Shown piece by piece: positions 11,362 to 22,977 of a DNA stretch of 64,000 nt; the first letter of the stretch is position 1; each line of letters opens with the position of its first letter. A model generated the notes under the pieces. It was not told the DNA's origin. It was given only the letters and a program-made list of their open reading frames with translations, and made no database searches. The DNA comes from Marthasterias glacialis (taxonomy: Eukaryota > Echinodermata > Asteroidea > Forcipulatida > Asteriidae). Position numbers and translations under genes: made by a program. Where the stretch lies: NCBI GenBank assembly GCA_911728455.2, contig OU452219.1, forward strand, positions 27,598,211-27,662,210, written 5' to 3'.

Positions 11362-11369
11362 CCACAATC

Positions 11370-12420
11370 AAAATAAGCTTACTCTTGAGCACAAAATCCT
11401 TAACAATATGCAAACTGAGACCCCCCCCACCCCAATTTGATGACATTGTCACAGGTTTGTTTGATTGTGTGATTATTGAAAACCAGGGGATGGGAGTAAC
11501 TTACTCTTCCAAAAAAAGCAGTTGAAATTAAATGGTTTTTTTTTTGCTCTTTTAAATGAAGACTTCATTTCTAATATAACAGCCTTTTATCACAGTGCAG
11601 CCGTTTTGAAGGGCAATGATAGTCTGGTCCCCTTGTTTTGTGTAGTGACAATTAGTATTTATGAGTGATATTGCACACTGGGTACATGACACACTTTTCA
11701 AAGCATAGTGATCATTTTCACTGAAATGCTAAAAATACTAAACCACTAAAATTATTACGCCGTCAGTAGTCTTTCAGTCATTGCCAAATACTCCCTTTAA
11801 AAAAAACAACCCCAAAACGAAAAAAACCCACCCCATTAGTATTGAATGTCGGTTTGTTTTTTTAGTTGCTGAATTGCATCCTTTCTTTGTTTAACAGGAG
11901 AAAGTTAATTATGTGGAACTTCAGGAAAATTGCACTGCTATTATTTGCAATAATTTCCCTGCCGTTTACATTATGAATGATTGCATCTTACTCATCACAT
12001 AAGATGATTTCCGACATAGGATGTTTTTTAATTATTTATTTCCCAACCAATTGACACCAGAACGATAGAGCAACGTAAGGGAAAGTACGTCATTTGGTTG
12101 TTTACTGTAGAGAAACTTTATTTACATCCCCAAATTTTCATTAAACACGCCAAAACCACTTAAGTTGTCAAGTTTATGTGATTACAAACATAACCGATTT
12201 GTGTTTTGTCTTCAAATTTGTTTGTGTTCATTGTGCATGTACATATAATATGTGCTTATTTAAATTTTGATTACAAATAAGCAGTTGGTGAATGGGGGGT
12301 GCTTTTCAAATGCTATTTCCTTTACTTGGACAGGATTGCAATGTAAAAGAAATGTTTTTATCTGTATGAATGAAACTCATATTTCCTGTTTATGTTCTTG
12401 TAATTCTTCCTACAATAAAT
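11370..12420. other. Noncoding AT-rich DNA
   Basis: After a short remnant of the dispersed repeat interrupted at 10853, I see no gene. The words 'gattattgaaaaccagggga' near 11475 recur near 59300, indicating another old dispersed repeat. Confidence 0.35.
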
Positions 12421-12423
12421 GGG

Positions 12424-12565
12424 TGGCATGGATGGCTCGTGCGTAAAGTGCTCTCCTCTCAACATTGTGGCCCTCGTTTGATTCACGGCTGAGGCCATAT
12501 ATGAGTTAAGTTGTGCGTTGGTTTTCTTCTGTGCAAGAGAAGATTGGATCGTCCGTTTTGTTTCT
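12424..12565 (+). repeat. Degenerate tRNA-derived SINE head
   Basis: GGTGGCATGGATGGCTCGTGCG resembles an A box, and CTCGTTTGATTCACGG resembles a B box about 40 bases later. A body segment 'gagttaagttgtgcgttggttttcttctgtgc' follows. Adjacent to, and possibly unrelated to, the repeat at 12566. Confidence 0.45.
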
Positions 12566-13025
12566 CGACCGAGAAAATGTCAAATTCACACAGCGTGAAT
12601 TGCAAAACATCCGCCGTTACCTACGGCATAGGAGTGGTACTAAATACGTAACCATGGCTTGATTGCCGGCTCACTCTGACTTACCTCCATTGAGCCGAAA
12701 TACAATGAATGAACAATGGCAGAAGCCTCTCAATGCCTCGTAATCCTGTTCTTAGAACAAAAGGACAAAAGTCTATAATCAGGGATTACACAAAAACTAC
12801 CTCTCAATGGCCAGAAAACGCCAATATGTTTAAGACCTTTTTTTGTCCTTGTGTGGGTGAAACAGCATTACAAGGTGTGTGGTCTGTGCATGTTCCACAG
12901 TTAAATGCCCGGGTGACCTTTGCTCTGGTGGTCCGAAATGACATAATGGCGCCTTTACACGGCTTCCGTTTCCAGACAGGGCAAACATTTACGTCATCCG
13001 GTGCCAACTGGTTGAGGGCAAAACC
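12566..13025 (+). repeat. 450-bp dispersed repeat family X, copy 1
   Basis: Starts near 'gagaaaatgtcaaattcacacagcg' and ends near 'acgtcatccggtgcc…ctggtt'. Four further copies lie at 14152 (plus), 22978 (minus), 38334 (plus, 5'-truncated) and 53200 (minus, truncated). Conserved blocks include 'ccgttacctacggcataggagtgg', 'ctcactctgacttacctccattgagc' and 'ggacaaaggtctataatc.gggattacacaaaaac'. The open frames running through it are not maintained between copies, so it is not treated as coding. Superfamily unknown; no clear TIR or TSD was found. Confidence 0.75.
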
Positions 13026-13029
13026 CATT

Positions 13030-14150
13030 GCACCTGTATGTAGACACTGTCTCAGTCTCTTCTCCTTCGCACATTGAGATCAGTGGCGAGGAAAATGAAT
13101 CCTTGGAGTACAGTACACTTGATTGCTGCTCGTAATCAGCATCACATTATATATACATACAGCGATTCATTTACTTTGTCATGACAAAGTGGGAAGAGTT
13201 TTATTATCAAGTTATTGTGGTAATTTTTTTTTTTTTTCCTTTTCTCGGCGAGTTAGACCTTTGTGTCAGAAGTTTTTTAATGTCTGAAAGAAGAGCCGGC
13301 ATCTCGGGGAACACAAAGGGTTATTGCAGTCGCTTTCAAGTAAACAATTCTCAATGAATGCAACATGCACCTTTGCAAATTCCTCGTACCCGTGATATTG
13401 GTTAGCGTTTACAGTCGTCTCCCACAGTGTGGACGTCAGAATAGCCATTAAACCCTGTCCCTCAATGCACTGACCAGTCCTAACTGCGAACTCATGCCCA
13501 AAAGTCTGACAGGCTAAAATCCCTTGCAAAATGTAAACAGGTTATGCCCTTTGCATAGCTGCGTTGTGTCTTTTGTGCATAGAGTAAGACGCACGAGTTG
13601 TAGGTACTACCCACGTGGGAGTTGAAAGACAGTTGTTATGGTGGGTAGGGCTTAATGGACCGGTCAATTTTATTACCAATTTCTTGATTGCGAAAAAACG
13701 TTTCACTGACATAAATTGTCGACAAATTGAATGCTCTTCTGTAACACAAAAAGCACACAGACATTGCATTTCAATAGCCCCCCTTATTCTTCCCCTGGGT
13801 CTCCCCAAGTCGTTTGAGCAGCTCATGACGTCAATCCGATGGCTAACCAGAGTCTGCCAACCCTACCCTGCTCATGAAGGGTGGGGGGGGGGGGGTTGGG
13901 GGTAGTGAAGGCAGACCTGGGTTAGTGACATCACAAAAGATGGTGACAGGCAGTAACAAGGTGTATCCATGAAGCCAGTATCTTTAACCAGTTGCTGCTG
14001 GGATTTTGTTGTTGTCCCGTCTCCATGGCGGGATTATTTTGGCGGAATTGCCAGAATCTTATTTTCTTTGAGGGTACCACTGGCTAAAAAGAAACCCTGA
14101 CTTGACAATGCCAAGAGAAGAACAAAGATTCTCTTTGTTTTTTTTCTTGT
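13030..14150. other. Noncoding DNA
   Basis: Holds an orphan minus-strand open frame (13266-13529) with no recognisable similarity and a G homopolymer near 13882-13900. No other structure is apparent. Confidence 0.3.
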
Positions 14151-14151
14151 T

Positions 14152-14610
14152 CGAGAAAATGTCAAATTCACACAGCGTGCATTTCAAAACATCGGACGTT
14201 ACCTACGGCATAGGAGTGGCACTAAACACAGAGCCATGGCTTGATTGCTGGCTCACTCTGACTTACCTCCATTGAGCTGAAATACAATGAATGAACAATG
14301 GTGGAAGCCTCTCGATGCCTCGTAATCCCCTTCTTGGAACAAAAGGACAAAGGTCTATAATCGGGGATTACACAAAAACCACCTCTCAATAGCCACAAAA
14401 TATATTCACAACCTTTTTTTGTCCTTGCGTGGGTGAATTTAAGCATTACAAGGCGTGTGCATGGTCAGTGCACACTCTGCAGTTGAATGACCGGGCAACC
14501 TTCGTTCCAATGGTCCGAAATTACATAATGGCGTCTTAAGATAGCTTCTGTTTCCAGGCAGGGAAAACATTTGCATGTAAACAGGTCATCTGGCGCCAAA
14601 TGGTTAAATA
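14152..14610 (+). repeat. 450-bp dispersed repeat family X, copy 2
   Basis: Nearly full-length match to the copy at 12566 in the same orientation, about 1.6 kb downstream. It has several indels, including an insertion in the 'ggcaaccttcgttcc' block, so the two are independent insertions or an old duplication. Confidence 0.75.
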
Positions 14611-15284
14611 AGGTGTCAAGTTTGCTAAAAATGTTAACAAACTGGATATCCAAATTGTTGCCTACCACCACTATCACTGGTACCTAAAAGACCTTGTGAA
14701 AAAAAACCATGAAGCATCCCCTTTTCATGGCGGAATTTATTTTTCCATGTTTGTTAAGATGTCATTACTTTTCGAAATTTCCCGTTTGTGATTCGTGCAG
14801 ATTGAATCTTGATATTACCTACAAGTAGACAGTGGTGAGGGCAAGCCTAGAATGTCATGGGTACAGACTAAGAGCAAATTCTGTGCTTGCCCTTTTCTTT
14901 CTTCAGTGACAAGCTGACGGGACCAGTTACCTGCTCATTTCACTACAGTCTGTCGACCTTTTCAATGCACCACGTCTTATAGGTTTTCTTTCCATGTTGT
15001 CATATTTGTGGTACTTGAATGGGACGAACGACCTTTGTAGCTGTAGGAAGCAACTATTACTAGTAAGCTCGCAACCATACATGTTTGTAAATCTCTTTTG
15101 GCTCTGAGAAGAGCTGTTGGTATGGTCTTGACATTTCGTACGGTACAGTCACCTCGTCTTTGAGGAGAATGCTCTGCATTTCCCTTGAACCTATTTATGT
15201 TGGAGCTCTGTATACTCAGTATTCAGTGCAAGTACTGTATACTTCATACTTTTGGAGGCCTACAAAAATCAACAGGTGTCTTAG

Positions 15285-15360
15285 TAGGGATTCGAACCTG
15301 GACCTACTGCATTCTTGAGTATACATACATGTCTAACAACTATACACTAATCTGAGCAGT
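15285..15360 (-). repeat. tRNA-like repeat
   Basis: On the minus strand a tRNA-like unit reads ATTAGTGTATAGTTGTTAGAC … CTCAAGAATGCAGTAGGTCCAGGTTCGAATCCCT, with a good B box and a weak A box. It shares the 'AGAATGCAG' arm with the 147-bp array and with 48886. Confidence 0.5.
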
Positions 15361-15512
15361 GCTCGTTTATAGTGTTTTAACACCATCGCAGGTGCGTGCG
15401 ACAGGACATTTACCAATCAGCATGAAGGATTCACAGTGCATGTGCGTCGCCGCGCACGTTCGGAGGCCATAGCTGCGGTAGGTGTAAACGCCCATGAACG
15501 AGATGCTGGGAT
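15356..15512. mobile_element. Foldback element, arms around GTTTACACC
   Basis: 'gctcgtttatagtgttttaacacc' at the left is matched in inverted form by 'ggtgtaaacgcccatgaacgag' at the right. The interior is rich in alternating GTGCG/CGCAC. A second copy is at 50690-50870 with the same interior word 'ggattcacagtgc.tgtgc'. Confidence 0.5.
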
Positions 15513-15788
15513 TAGTCTATACCATCACGCTTCCCCTGTGGTCAGAGGCCAGTTCATTCAGCAGCAAAACACCAACAAGCCTTGTTAGAAACCCATTTAA
15601 AATGACATTTGAAACAAATTTAAGAAGCGGTACACATTAGAACCACGCCTGCTTATGTAAAAATATTAACAACAAACACACCCCTTTAGAGAAGGTTACA
15701 TTTTAAGAACAATTACAAGTTGCCTTTTCATTATGAGCACATAACGTTTATGTGGAAATCCGCTTGAAGATTTTCTACCCAAGCAATG

Positions 15789-16166
15789 CAGGCCTTGCGC
15801 TTAAGCTTTTTGTAAAGTAGCCCAAGGGGCTAGTAGTAAACTGTGCATTTTACTTGCTCCCAGGAAGTTTTCTTTGCCCAATTTTTAAAACATGTATTGT
15901 CACAAAAGTATCCTTCTGAAACTAATGGTAGCGATCACAACCAGTTTAAATGGTCAAATGAAGTTACACTCACACACTCAAAAATAAATTAACACATTGC
16001 TAAAATGTATTATTCACATCTGAAAAGGAAGAAGTATGAGCATTATAAACAAGTAAGTTGCACAGTTTTTAGTAGCCCACAGGGCAAGTTGAGATGTGGC
16101 GTTTACTAGCCCATAGCAGTTTTTACTAGACAATGTACGCCAAGCTAGTGTTAAGGGTGAGCCCTG
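15789..16166 (+). mobile_element. CAGGCCTTGCGC MITE, copy 1
   Basis: The termini CAGGCCTTGCGCTTAAG (left) and CAGGGCTCACCCTTAAC (right, complement) form an imperfect inverted repeat. Flanks show the short direct repeat CAAT (left side includes one extra G). Two further copies lie at 22356 and 41056, 342-378 bp long. No coding capacity. Confidence 0.65.
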
Positions 16167-16169
16167 CAA

Positions 16170-17550
16170 TTTATTGTATTAACCTCTTTTCCTCCAAACC
16201 ACGGAAACCTGTTTTTTTCTGCAGTGAAGTAAAATTACCGGTGTAACAATCTCCTTCCGTTTCATAATCTCGTATCATCAACCCCTCCTTCCCTTTTGGG
16301 CTAGCCTAACTGGAGAACAAACTCCTGGAGCAGCTCGGTCTCATTCCAGACACACAATGCCCATTCTCTGTGTGCACTTTGTGAATCTGTTTTTGTGAGA
16401 AAACACGTTCTAAAGGATTTTGCCTCTTTCTTTTTTTGTTGTTGTATTGTACGATCAACTCGGCCCACCACCACTCTTAAGGGATTGAGACCTAGTTTGG
16501 GGATGATGTTGAGCATTCCTAATCCAATATAATCTATTGGCTGGCTTTAAATTCAATTGTATTACATACATATTACGTGTGTACCACAACTAGGTTCCCC
16601 TAAGCACAGGGAAGCTAGAAACCAACAATTAGTTTCATGCAGTCAAAGGTATTGCACACTTTAGGTTTGAAAACCTGATACATATCAAATTTCCTTTTTG
16701 TACATGTACATTGATCACAATACACATTTCTGCAATACATGGATAGAGAGAATAGTGAGAATTGCTATAATCAAGCAATTTTAGACTTGACCTCAACTGA
16801 AATTGCCCCCTTCTCCAAATATCTGTGCCTCCCCCCTTTGCCTCCCCCCCAAAAAAAGATATTGACTACACCATTGGTTAAAGCAAACTGATTGGGTAGT
16901 AAATGAACAGACCGGAACTAAACAGACCCCCAACTTTTTCTGTTGAGTTTTAGATCAATTGTCAGCTCTAAACTCTAGTCTTTTCATCATCGGAATTTGG
17001 CATTTTGCTCTCCATGCATTGTTATCCATTCGGTCTTGTACCGCTAGGAAAGCAATATCAATAGAAAACTATGTAGATTGTATTTCCTATACGCTCAACT
17101 TTTCACTCTGTATTCATCATTATTTCTTTTGTAGATTTCATTTGTTGGACACTCAGGGGAAACTATCTTTGGCACGCTTTGATAAATGAAATACCCTTTC
17201 AGGAATTGGGGTCGCTTTGCAATTCAGCTAAGGTATGGGGGAGGGGCAGGAGTGGAGTGGAAAAAACAAATTTCCATGTGTATCAGAGGGAGGTAGAGAG
17301 ACAGCGAGGAAGAAGTGGCTGCTGTGCGTAAACCGTTTTGTTTGATTTCAATTAGTTTAAGTGGTATTTGATTTTGTTGGCGTTTCTGATTGCATAGTAT
17401 GGAGTGATTAGGAAGAGAGTGTACATGCCGCATGATGTCATATAATGGAAGATATATACACATATGGAACTGGATGGGTGTGGGATTTGATGTGATATCA
17501 AGTGGAAGAATAAAATTCCGAGGAATGTTTGCTCAAAGTATTTCAAGTAC
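16170..17550. other. Noncoding DNA, nothing recognised
   Basis: Unique-looking AT-rich sequence with only chance open frames. Confidence 0.3.
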
Positions 17551-17554
17551 ATAA

Positions 17555-18108
17555 TAATACCGGAGTCTTATATAGCGCATGAATCTACCGACAATTAGGT
17601 ACTCAAGGCGCTTATTATTGTCATTTTCTTTTACGACAGGTTTTTGAATTTGTTGAATTATGAGACCCATTTATGTAGCACCTTATATAAGGGTTTACAA
17701 GGTGCTGCGGCGCATTCAGCAGCCACTGCCAGGAACACCGGGGCAAACCCTTTCTCTTAGCAATAAGTGTCACTGGGTTCTTTTACATGAATTAACCAAC
17801 ACAGGGGACCTACGGCTCATCTGAAGGACGAAGCAATAATGGTTAAGCGTCTTGCTTAAGGACACAAGTGTCAAGACTGGGACTCGAACCCACACTCTGC
17901 TGGTCAGAAACACCAGGGCCCAATTTCATAGAGCTGCTTAAGCAGAAAAAGGTGCTTAAAAATTACCTGCTGAGCAAAAACAAGCAGGATACCAGTCACA
18001 AAGTGTACATGTGACAAGCTATTTTGGCTGGTAACCTTTTTCTGGTAAGCTCTTCGTGCTGAAGCAGCTGTATGAAATTGGGCCCAGAGCTTGAGTCTGG
18101 TGCGCTAT
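17555..18108 (-). mobile_element. tRNA-derived SINE (CCGAGCGG type), interrupted
   Basis: Minus-strand SINE: the body (cttaagcaagacgcttaaccattattgcttcgtcc, read as its complement here) and B box (GGGTTCGAGTCCCAG) are clear at 17690-17913. The head continues at 18085 (CAGAGCTTGAGTCTGGTGCGC) after a 168-bp MITE. The poly-(ATT) type tail lies at about 17555. Confidence 0.75.
17917..18084. mobile_element. Harbinger-like MITE, 3-bp TSD, inside a SINE
   Basis: The ends GGCCCAATTTCATAGAGCTGC and (complement) GGCCCAATTTCATACAGCTGC are inverted repeats. The direct repeat CAG is at 17914-17916 and 18085-18087. Removing the element plus one CAG restores the uninterrupted SINE sequence 'aacaccagagcttgag', which is intact in copies at 19290 and 25180. 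A GG-initial terminus and 3-bp TSD suggest PIF/Harbinger. Related copies are at about 22826-22945, 23570-23850 and 56145-56330. Confidence 0.8.
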
Positions 18109-18404
18109 GTATATAAAACTAGTCGGGTTGATGGCCTGAGCTTTCAATCCAAACCAGACCTTCGTCAGAGGCATAAACAAACCCGGATATAAAAACAGAT
18201 CCATATAGCATGTATATGAAATATGTGTTTGGCGAGGGCACCCTGGCTTGTCGTCATGATGATGCCGATTACAAATTGAAATGTTCTGAAATCCTAGTGG
18301 ATTAAGTACCTTAGGGGGAGATCAAAAAAACCTGATTACAATCTAGACCTCTAGAGATTTTGATATCAAGATAATTATTTTCTCGTAATGTATCTTGAAA
18401 GGTA

Positions 18405-18545
18405 GGCCTCATCCAAATTAGCGGCTGCAGCTGCGGCTTGGGCTTGCTCGTCACGTGAACAAGCGTTTAGGCATAGGATGCCCTTAGAAGCACCAATAAG
18501 AACAGCAACAGCCAGAGTGGGAGCAGCCAATTAGCACATGACACC
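18405..18545. repeat. GCGGCTGCGGCT inverted-repeat family, copy
   Basis: Contains 'caaattagcggctgcagctgcggcttggg' and, 45 bases later, 'cgtgaacaagcg…cataggatgccc', shared with 44775-44932. The right end is a weak inverted match to the left. Confidence 0.45.
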
Positions 18546-18906
18546 ATAGAGGAACGTTTTTCCTCCATACACGGCTTTTAACACCGAAGGTGGCCAGGGA
18601 CAAATTCCATGAACTTGCATAGAGCGGAATATTGCTGAGCTTATCAATTTTGTTCAGAGCTTCAGTTTCAGTGTCGGTGTTGTACTAGAGATATGGAGGA
18701 AATAAAACAAACACTGTAACTTTTTCTAAACGTTTGTCTTACATGTCTGAGTTAAAGTGCCCCAGTTTTTGTCAGTTTTTCTGGATACTAAGGTCTGCGG
18801 TGTAACACAATGAAATCAATCTCTGCAGTGAGTCGTGTTTCTGAAAAGAACCAGTGATTTAACAACTCAGCTGACAATTTAAACGCCATGATCACCATGT
18901 CAACAT

Positions 18907-19325
18907 GAAGTATAATAATAATATTAATATGTAGTTCTTATGTAGCGCTTAATCACACCCGAGGATGACGCAAAGCGCTCATTGTTTTTTTTTTTTTTTT
19001 TTTTCAAGGTATACGTTTGAAATATAAAACCCATTTGTTTACATAGCTCTATGTATTGCTTTACAAGGTGCTGGCACAATCTGCTGCCAACCTTGCCAGA
19101 AAACGCAGGGGCGAACCCCTTCTCTTAACAATAAGTGTACTGGGTTCTTTTACGTGAATTACACAAAACACGGGACCTGTGGCTTTTCGTCCCATCCGAA
19201 GAACAAAGCAATAATGGTTAAGCGTCTTGCTTAAGGACACAAGCGTCAAGACTGAGACTCGAACCCACACTCTGCTGGTCAGAAACACCAGAGCTTGAGT
19301 CCAGTGCACTTAGCAATAGCCATGG
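18907..19325 (-). mobile_element. tRNA-derived SINE (CCGAGCGG type)
   Basis: A full-length minus-strand copy. The ATT-rich tail is at 18907-18935, the body at 19055-19250, the B box (GGGTTCGAGTCTCAG as complement) at about 19255-19272, and the head ends near 19310. A T homopolymer (about 18985-19004) interrupts the tail. The head is decayed at the A box. Confidence 0.75.
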
Positions 19326-19764
19326 CCTGCAGCTGCCGACTGGGACACTGCCTAAAATTCTAGTGGAGGACATGGTGTCTGAACTCATCAAAAGTCTTTA
19401 CAGCTACACTGATTTGAGCTGACCTGTTCATGGACAAGTTTGCGTGAAACTGAAAAAGGAGTAAATTCCTCAGTTTTCAAAGATACAGGGGAAAAAAAAA
19501 AAAAAATGAACGACCCGTAACCTTTTGTCAAGAGCAGGAATTTTGCTTCCAGAGTGGAGATTCTGCACAAAGGAAAACGTGAATGTTTCAACTCACTGGC
19601 TTATACACCAATGTGACTATCAATCAAATCCAACAGCTGATGTGTCAAATTCTGACAAGTAGAAAAACTGGTGCTTACAAAAAAAATGAAGGTGTCTTTT
19701 TAGTCTTTGAGAAAGACCCTGCTAGAGTTGGATCGTGAGGCCATTACCAATTTTTGGGGGGTGG

Positions 19765-19958
19765 CAATAGCCGTCTTGATACTTCATAGAGGCAATGAAG
19801 GCAACTGCCTCCATGCCCCTGGTCATCGCCTCGGTGCCCCTGGTCATCGCCTCGGTGCCCCTTGAAATGTTCTCGTAGAAATGTTCATTTTCCTAATTGA
19901 GGTGCCCTTTAACAAGGAAAAACTGCCTTGTCCTCACAATAACAAAGTATCAGGCCTG
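19765..19958. repeat. CAGGCCTG-type element
   Basis: Contains 'gcctccatgcccctggtcatcgcctcggtgcccc' (the second half duplicated in place) and ends 'gtatcaggcctga'. Same family as 5477, 34590, 49142 and 56738. Confidence 0.5.
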
Positions 19959-20011
19959 ACAGTTTTCATAATTTTTTTTTTAATTTTGGGGTCAACAAAG
20001 AAAATTGACTA

Positions 20012-20090
20012 GAGTGGGACTTGAACCAGCAACCACCGGCTTAACGTACCGAGGCTCTACCAACTGAGCTATCCAGCCCTAATGTTGGCG
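20012..20090 (-). repeat. tRNA-like SINE head, TAGCTCAGTTGG family
   Basis: On the minus strand: GGGCTGGATAGCTCAGTTGGTAGAGC … GGTTGCTGGTTCAAGTCCCAC. Both Pol III boxes are good, but the acceptor arms do not pair. The same 3' extension (AATTTTCTTTGTTGACCCC) follows the related unit at 40917, so this is a repeat family, not a tRNA gene. Confidence 0.65.
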
Positions 20091-20094
20091 GTCT

Positions 20095-22350
20095 CCCTAT
20101 TAGTCAATATCTTTGTTTGGGGTTGCCATAACTTTTAATTTTTTTGCTAAAGTAGATATTGTAGAAAATTATCAGAAAGAAAAGAAGAACAAAAAAAGAA
20201 AAATGTGGCACACTTCAATCTTGCCCAACCGGGCATGACTAACTCTACAGTCATTTGTCTGGTATTTCCAAAGGTACTGTAGATGGTAAACAGCATGGCT
20301 AATTATAAAGCTTGCACATTTATAAATACAGGAAATCTGTGTCTTAAAGGATTTAAGCCTGAAGAGATTAACCTTTGCAAGGGATTAAAAAATAATCTTC
20401 TTAATCCCTTGGATAAATTTGATTTATGATATTCCCTCCTACACTGCACGCACATCAAGAAAGCCATGTGTTGAATGATAACTCAAACTTACTCTCCACT
20501 TTGAAGTTTAATAATAGCAATTGTAAAAACTAAGTTGACAACTAAATGGCCAAATGCTGAGGTAGAGCAAGAAGAATCAAAGGGGACAACCAGCCACGAT
20601 CAAAGAAGTTTACCTCGTTTGAGTTCTGTTTTAAAAGAGAAATATATTTTGCACCCAAAGCTTTACATTGGGACAACGTATGTGTTGCTCCTTGCCAATA
20701 CTAGGCAATTCCTTTCCAAAACGCCAAACTGTGTTTGTTAAATAGATGAGAGTAAAAGCTTTAAAATACTGCCTAACTGGGGCCTTTCAAGGTAAGTATT
20801 TCTCAACAGATGGAATGTTTTAAACATCACATCACACTGATAACATGGCTCATGTTTTGCAGTACTTTTATTAATGCCGTCTCACTATTTCCAAGAAGTG
20901 GCTGATTGTTTGGCAGGGGGAGCCACATAATCTGTCTGAAAGCAGGGCCCAGTTTCTTGGCTCTGCTGACTGCGTAAGTCTGCACTTACTATGCCCTGCC
21001 ACGGCCCATGGGGGTACGTGCTTTAGATTTAGATTTAGATTTATTTAGTCGTCATGTAAACATGAAAAGTGTTTTCCCAGTCATAAAAAACACCCATTAA
21101 AAAAAAACAGCAAAAAAAAAAAATCAGTTCAAAAAGACGAAAATTGCCACAGAGTACAGACAAGCATGATGTTCTCCCTACTTTAATCTGATTTCCGATT
21201 TGTTTGACCTGTAAAAATGTTATCAAATAGGCTGAAAAAGTCTGTAAAAGCCTATACCATATTATGTAGGTCATCCCTTGTACAGTATTGTTGTACTTTT
21301 TACCATGAGCCAAATATCCTACCTGCACAGAAATCAAGCACAGAATGTGCTACCAGTAGAAAATGTTTTGCATAAATACAATAAAATTAACAAATGCGTA
21401 CTGCTCTTAAAAAACAAAATGGTTCTCAGCACCCCAAAATTGATAAAGATATTCATTTAGTCTGGTTTATCAGTCTAAAATAAGCAAGGTGTCAAAGGGA
21501 TTGGTAGTGGGCATTTAGCTAGGTGTACCATCCAAGACAGCATTTGCAGATTGCCTATTTTTTTTTTTTTTTTTTCTTTTTTCTCATAAGTATTTGATTT
21601 TTAATTTTAACCTTGGACGCAGAATTGAGATGCTTACATGGTCGTTCTTGCCTTAGTGATATGGAATGCATATTGGTCTGTTAATTACCGGACAAGGACA
21701 CCCCCAGTAACAGGTGTGTGGTTGCTAGGCAACGGATACGGAGCAAAGCTGTCGTTTTTGTTTTTTTTTGTTTTTTTTTATCTAAAAGATGCAGCTTAGG
21801 GCAGTAAGTCAATAGCTGGCTCTCTTCTCCAAGTTTTTTATTGGCTTTATTTAGAACATTGTCTCCGTACTTTAAGACACAAGGGGGAAAAAAAATTGTT
21901 TTAAGATGAAAGCTGACTGATTATACAGTACCAATTGGTCAGGGAAATATTTCTGCCTGTAACATGGCATTTGAAGACCTCCCGAAATCACAGTTTTTGT
22001 TATGATTGGCACAATCAAAGCAAGCACTCGTACCCATGTATATGAGCGATTAGAAAAGCGTTTGTCTTCACTAAAGCGGGATGATCAATCTTGAAATGTT
22101 CACATGTTAGTTATATATGGTGTGTTTATTGAAAGGATGGTAAGAAACTTCCTCTCAGAAAAAAATAAACACTGATGTAGGCTTAACTTCCCCTTTAAGA
22201 TGTCTGGGTTGTTATTCAGCTCATGGCTACATATGCTACATGTAAGAACATGTACGAACATGTACGTACATGTTAAGTGGAGATCTTAAAGGGATTACTG
22301 TATGTCATTTAACAAAATTCTTTTTATATGAGTACATGCGTTAGAGTGTA
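20095..22350. other. Noncoding DNA
   Basis: Holds A/T homopolymers (about 21115-21122 and 21559-21575) and a fragment of the 'gaaatatttctgcctg…gaagacctcccgaaatcacag' dispersed repeat at about 21935-22010. No exon was recognised. Confidence 0.35.
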
Positions 22351-22355
22351 TACTG

Positions 22356-22697
22356 GAAGGGTTCATCCTTAACACTAGCCCGGCAGACATTGTCTTGTAA
22401 AAACTGCTATGGGCTAGTAAACACCACTTCTCAACTTGCCCTACGGGCTACTAAAAACTGTGCAACTTACTTGTTAGTATTTTAGAAATGTGTTAATTTA
22501 TTTTTGAGTGTGTGAGTTGTAACTTCATTTGACCGTTAAGCTGGTTGTGATCGCTACCATTAGTATCAGAAATATATATTTATGACAATACATGTTTAAA
22601 ATTTGGGCAACGAAAAGTTCTTGGGGGCAAGTAAAATGCACAGTTTACTAGCCCCTTGCCTTTGGCTACTTTACAAAAAGCTTAAGCACAAGGCCTG
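22356..22697 (-). mobile_element. CAGGCCTTGCGC MITE, copy 2
   Basis: Reverse-oriented copy of the element at 15789. The direct repeat ACTG flanks it exactly (22352-22355 and 22698-22701). The left terminus has mutated from CAGGGC to GAAGGG. The interior matches the other two copies ('actagcccatagcagtttttac' as complement). Confidence 0.65.
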
Positions 22698-22825
22698 ACT
22701 GTTATCAAGAAATTGTGAAAGTAAGCTGAGAAAGTTTCATTGAAAGGGTGAGCATGATCTTGAGGAAACAGTGCACTACACCCCTGCAGTAACATGTGTG
22801 AACTGCATTGCATGGTAAACCAGGC

Positions 22826-22945
22826 CCAGTTTCATAGAAATGCAAAGTAGCTAAGCAGAAAACAATTTTGCTTACTGGAGTAAGGTTACCATCCAAAATA
22901 CCATATAACACACATTGTCTTTGACTGGTTTCCTGCTTAGTTTGC
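22826..22945. repeat. Fragment of the GGCCCAATTTCATA MITE family
   Basis: 'ggcccagtttcatagaaatgcaaagtagctaagcagaaaa' followed by 'tttgactggtttcctgcttag' matches the order of motifs in the element at 17917 but lacks a matching right terminus. Confidence 0.5.
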
Positions 22946-22977
22946 TGAGTAGAAAAGGTTTCATAAAAATGTTCGGC

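Noticed and set aside
12709..13077. Open frames in family X copies (also 38339-38671 and 23099-23362)
   Set aside because: Different copies are open in different frames and strands, as expected of a noncoding repeat.
13266..13529. 87-codon minus-strand frame with several Cys
   Set aside because: No recognisable family, no clear splice sites and no second exon; could be chance. Left as a note only.
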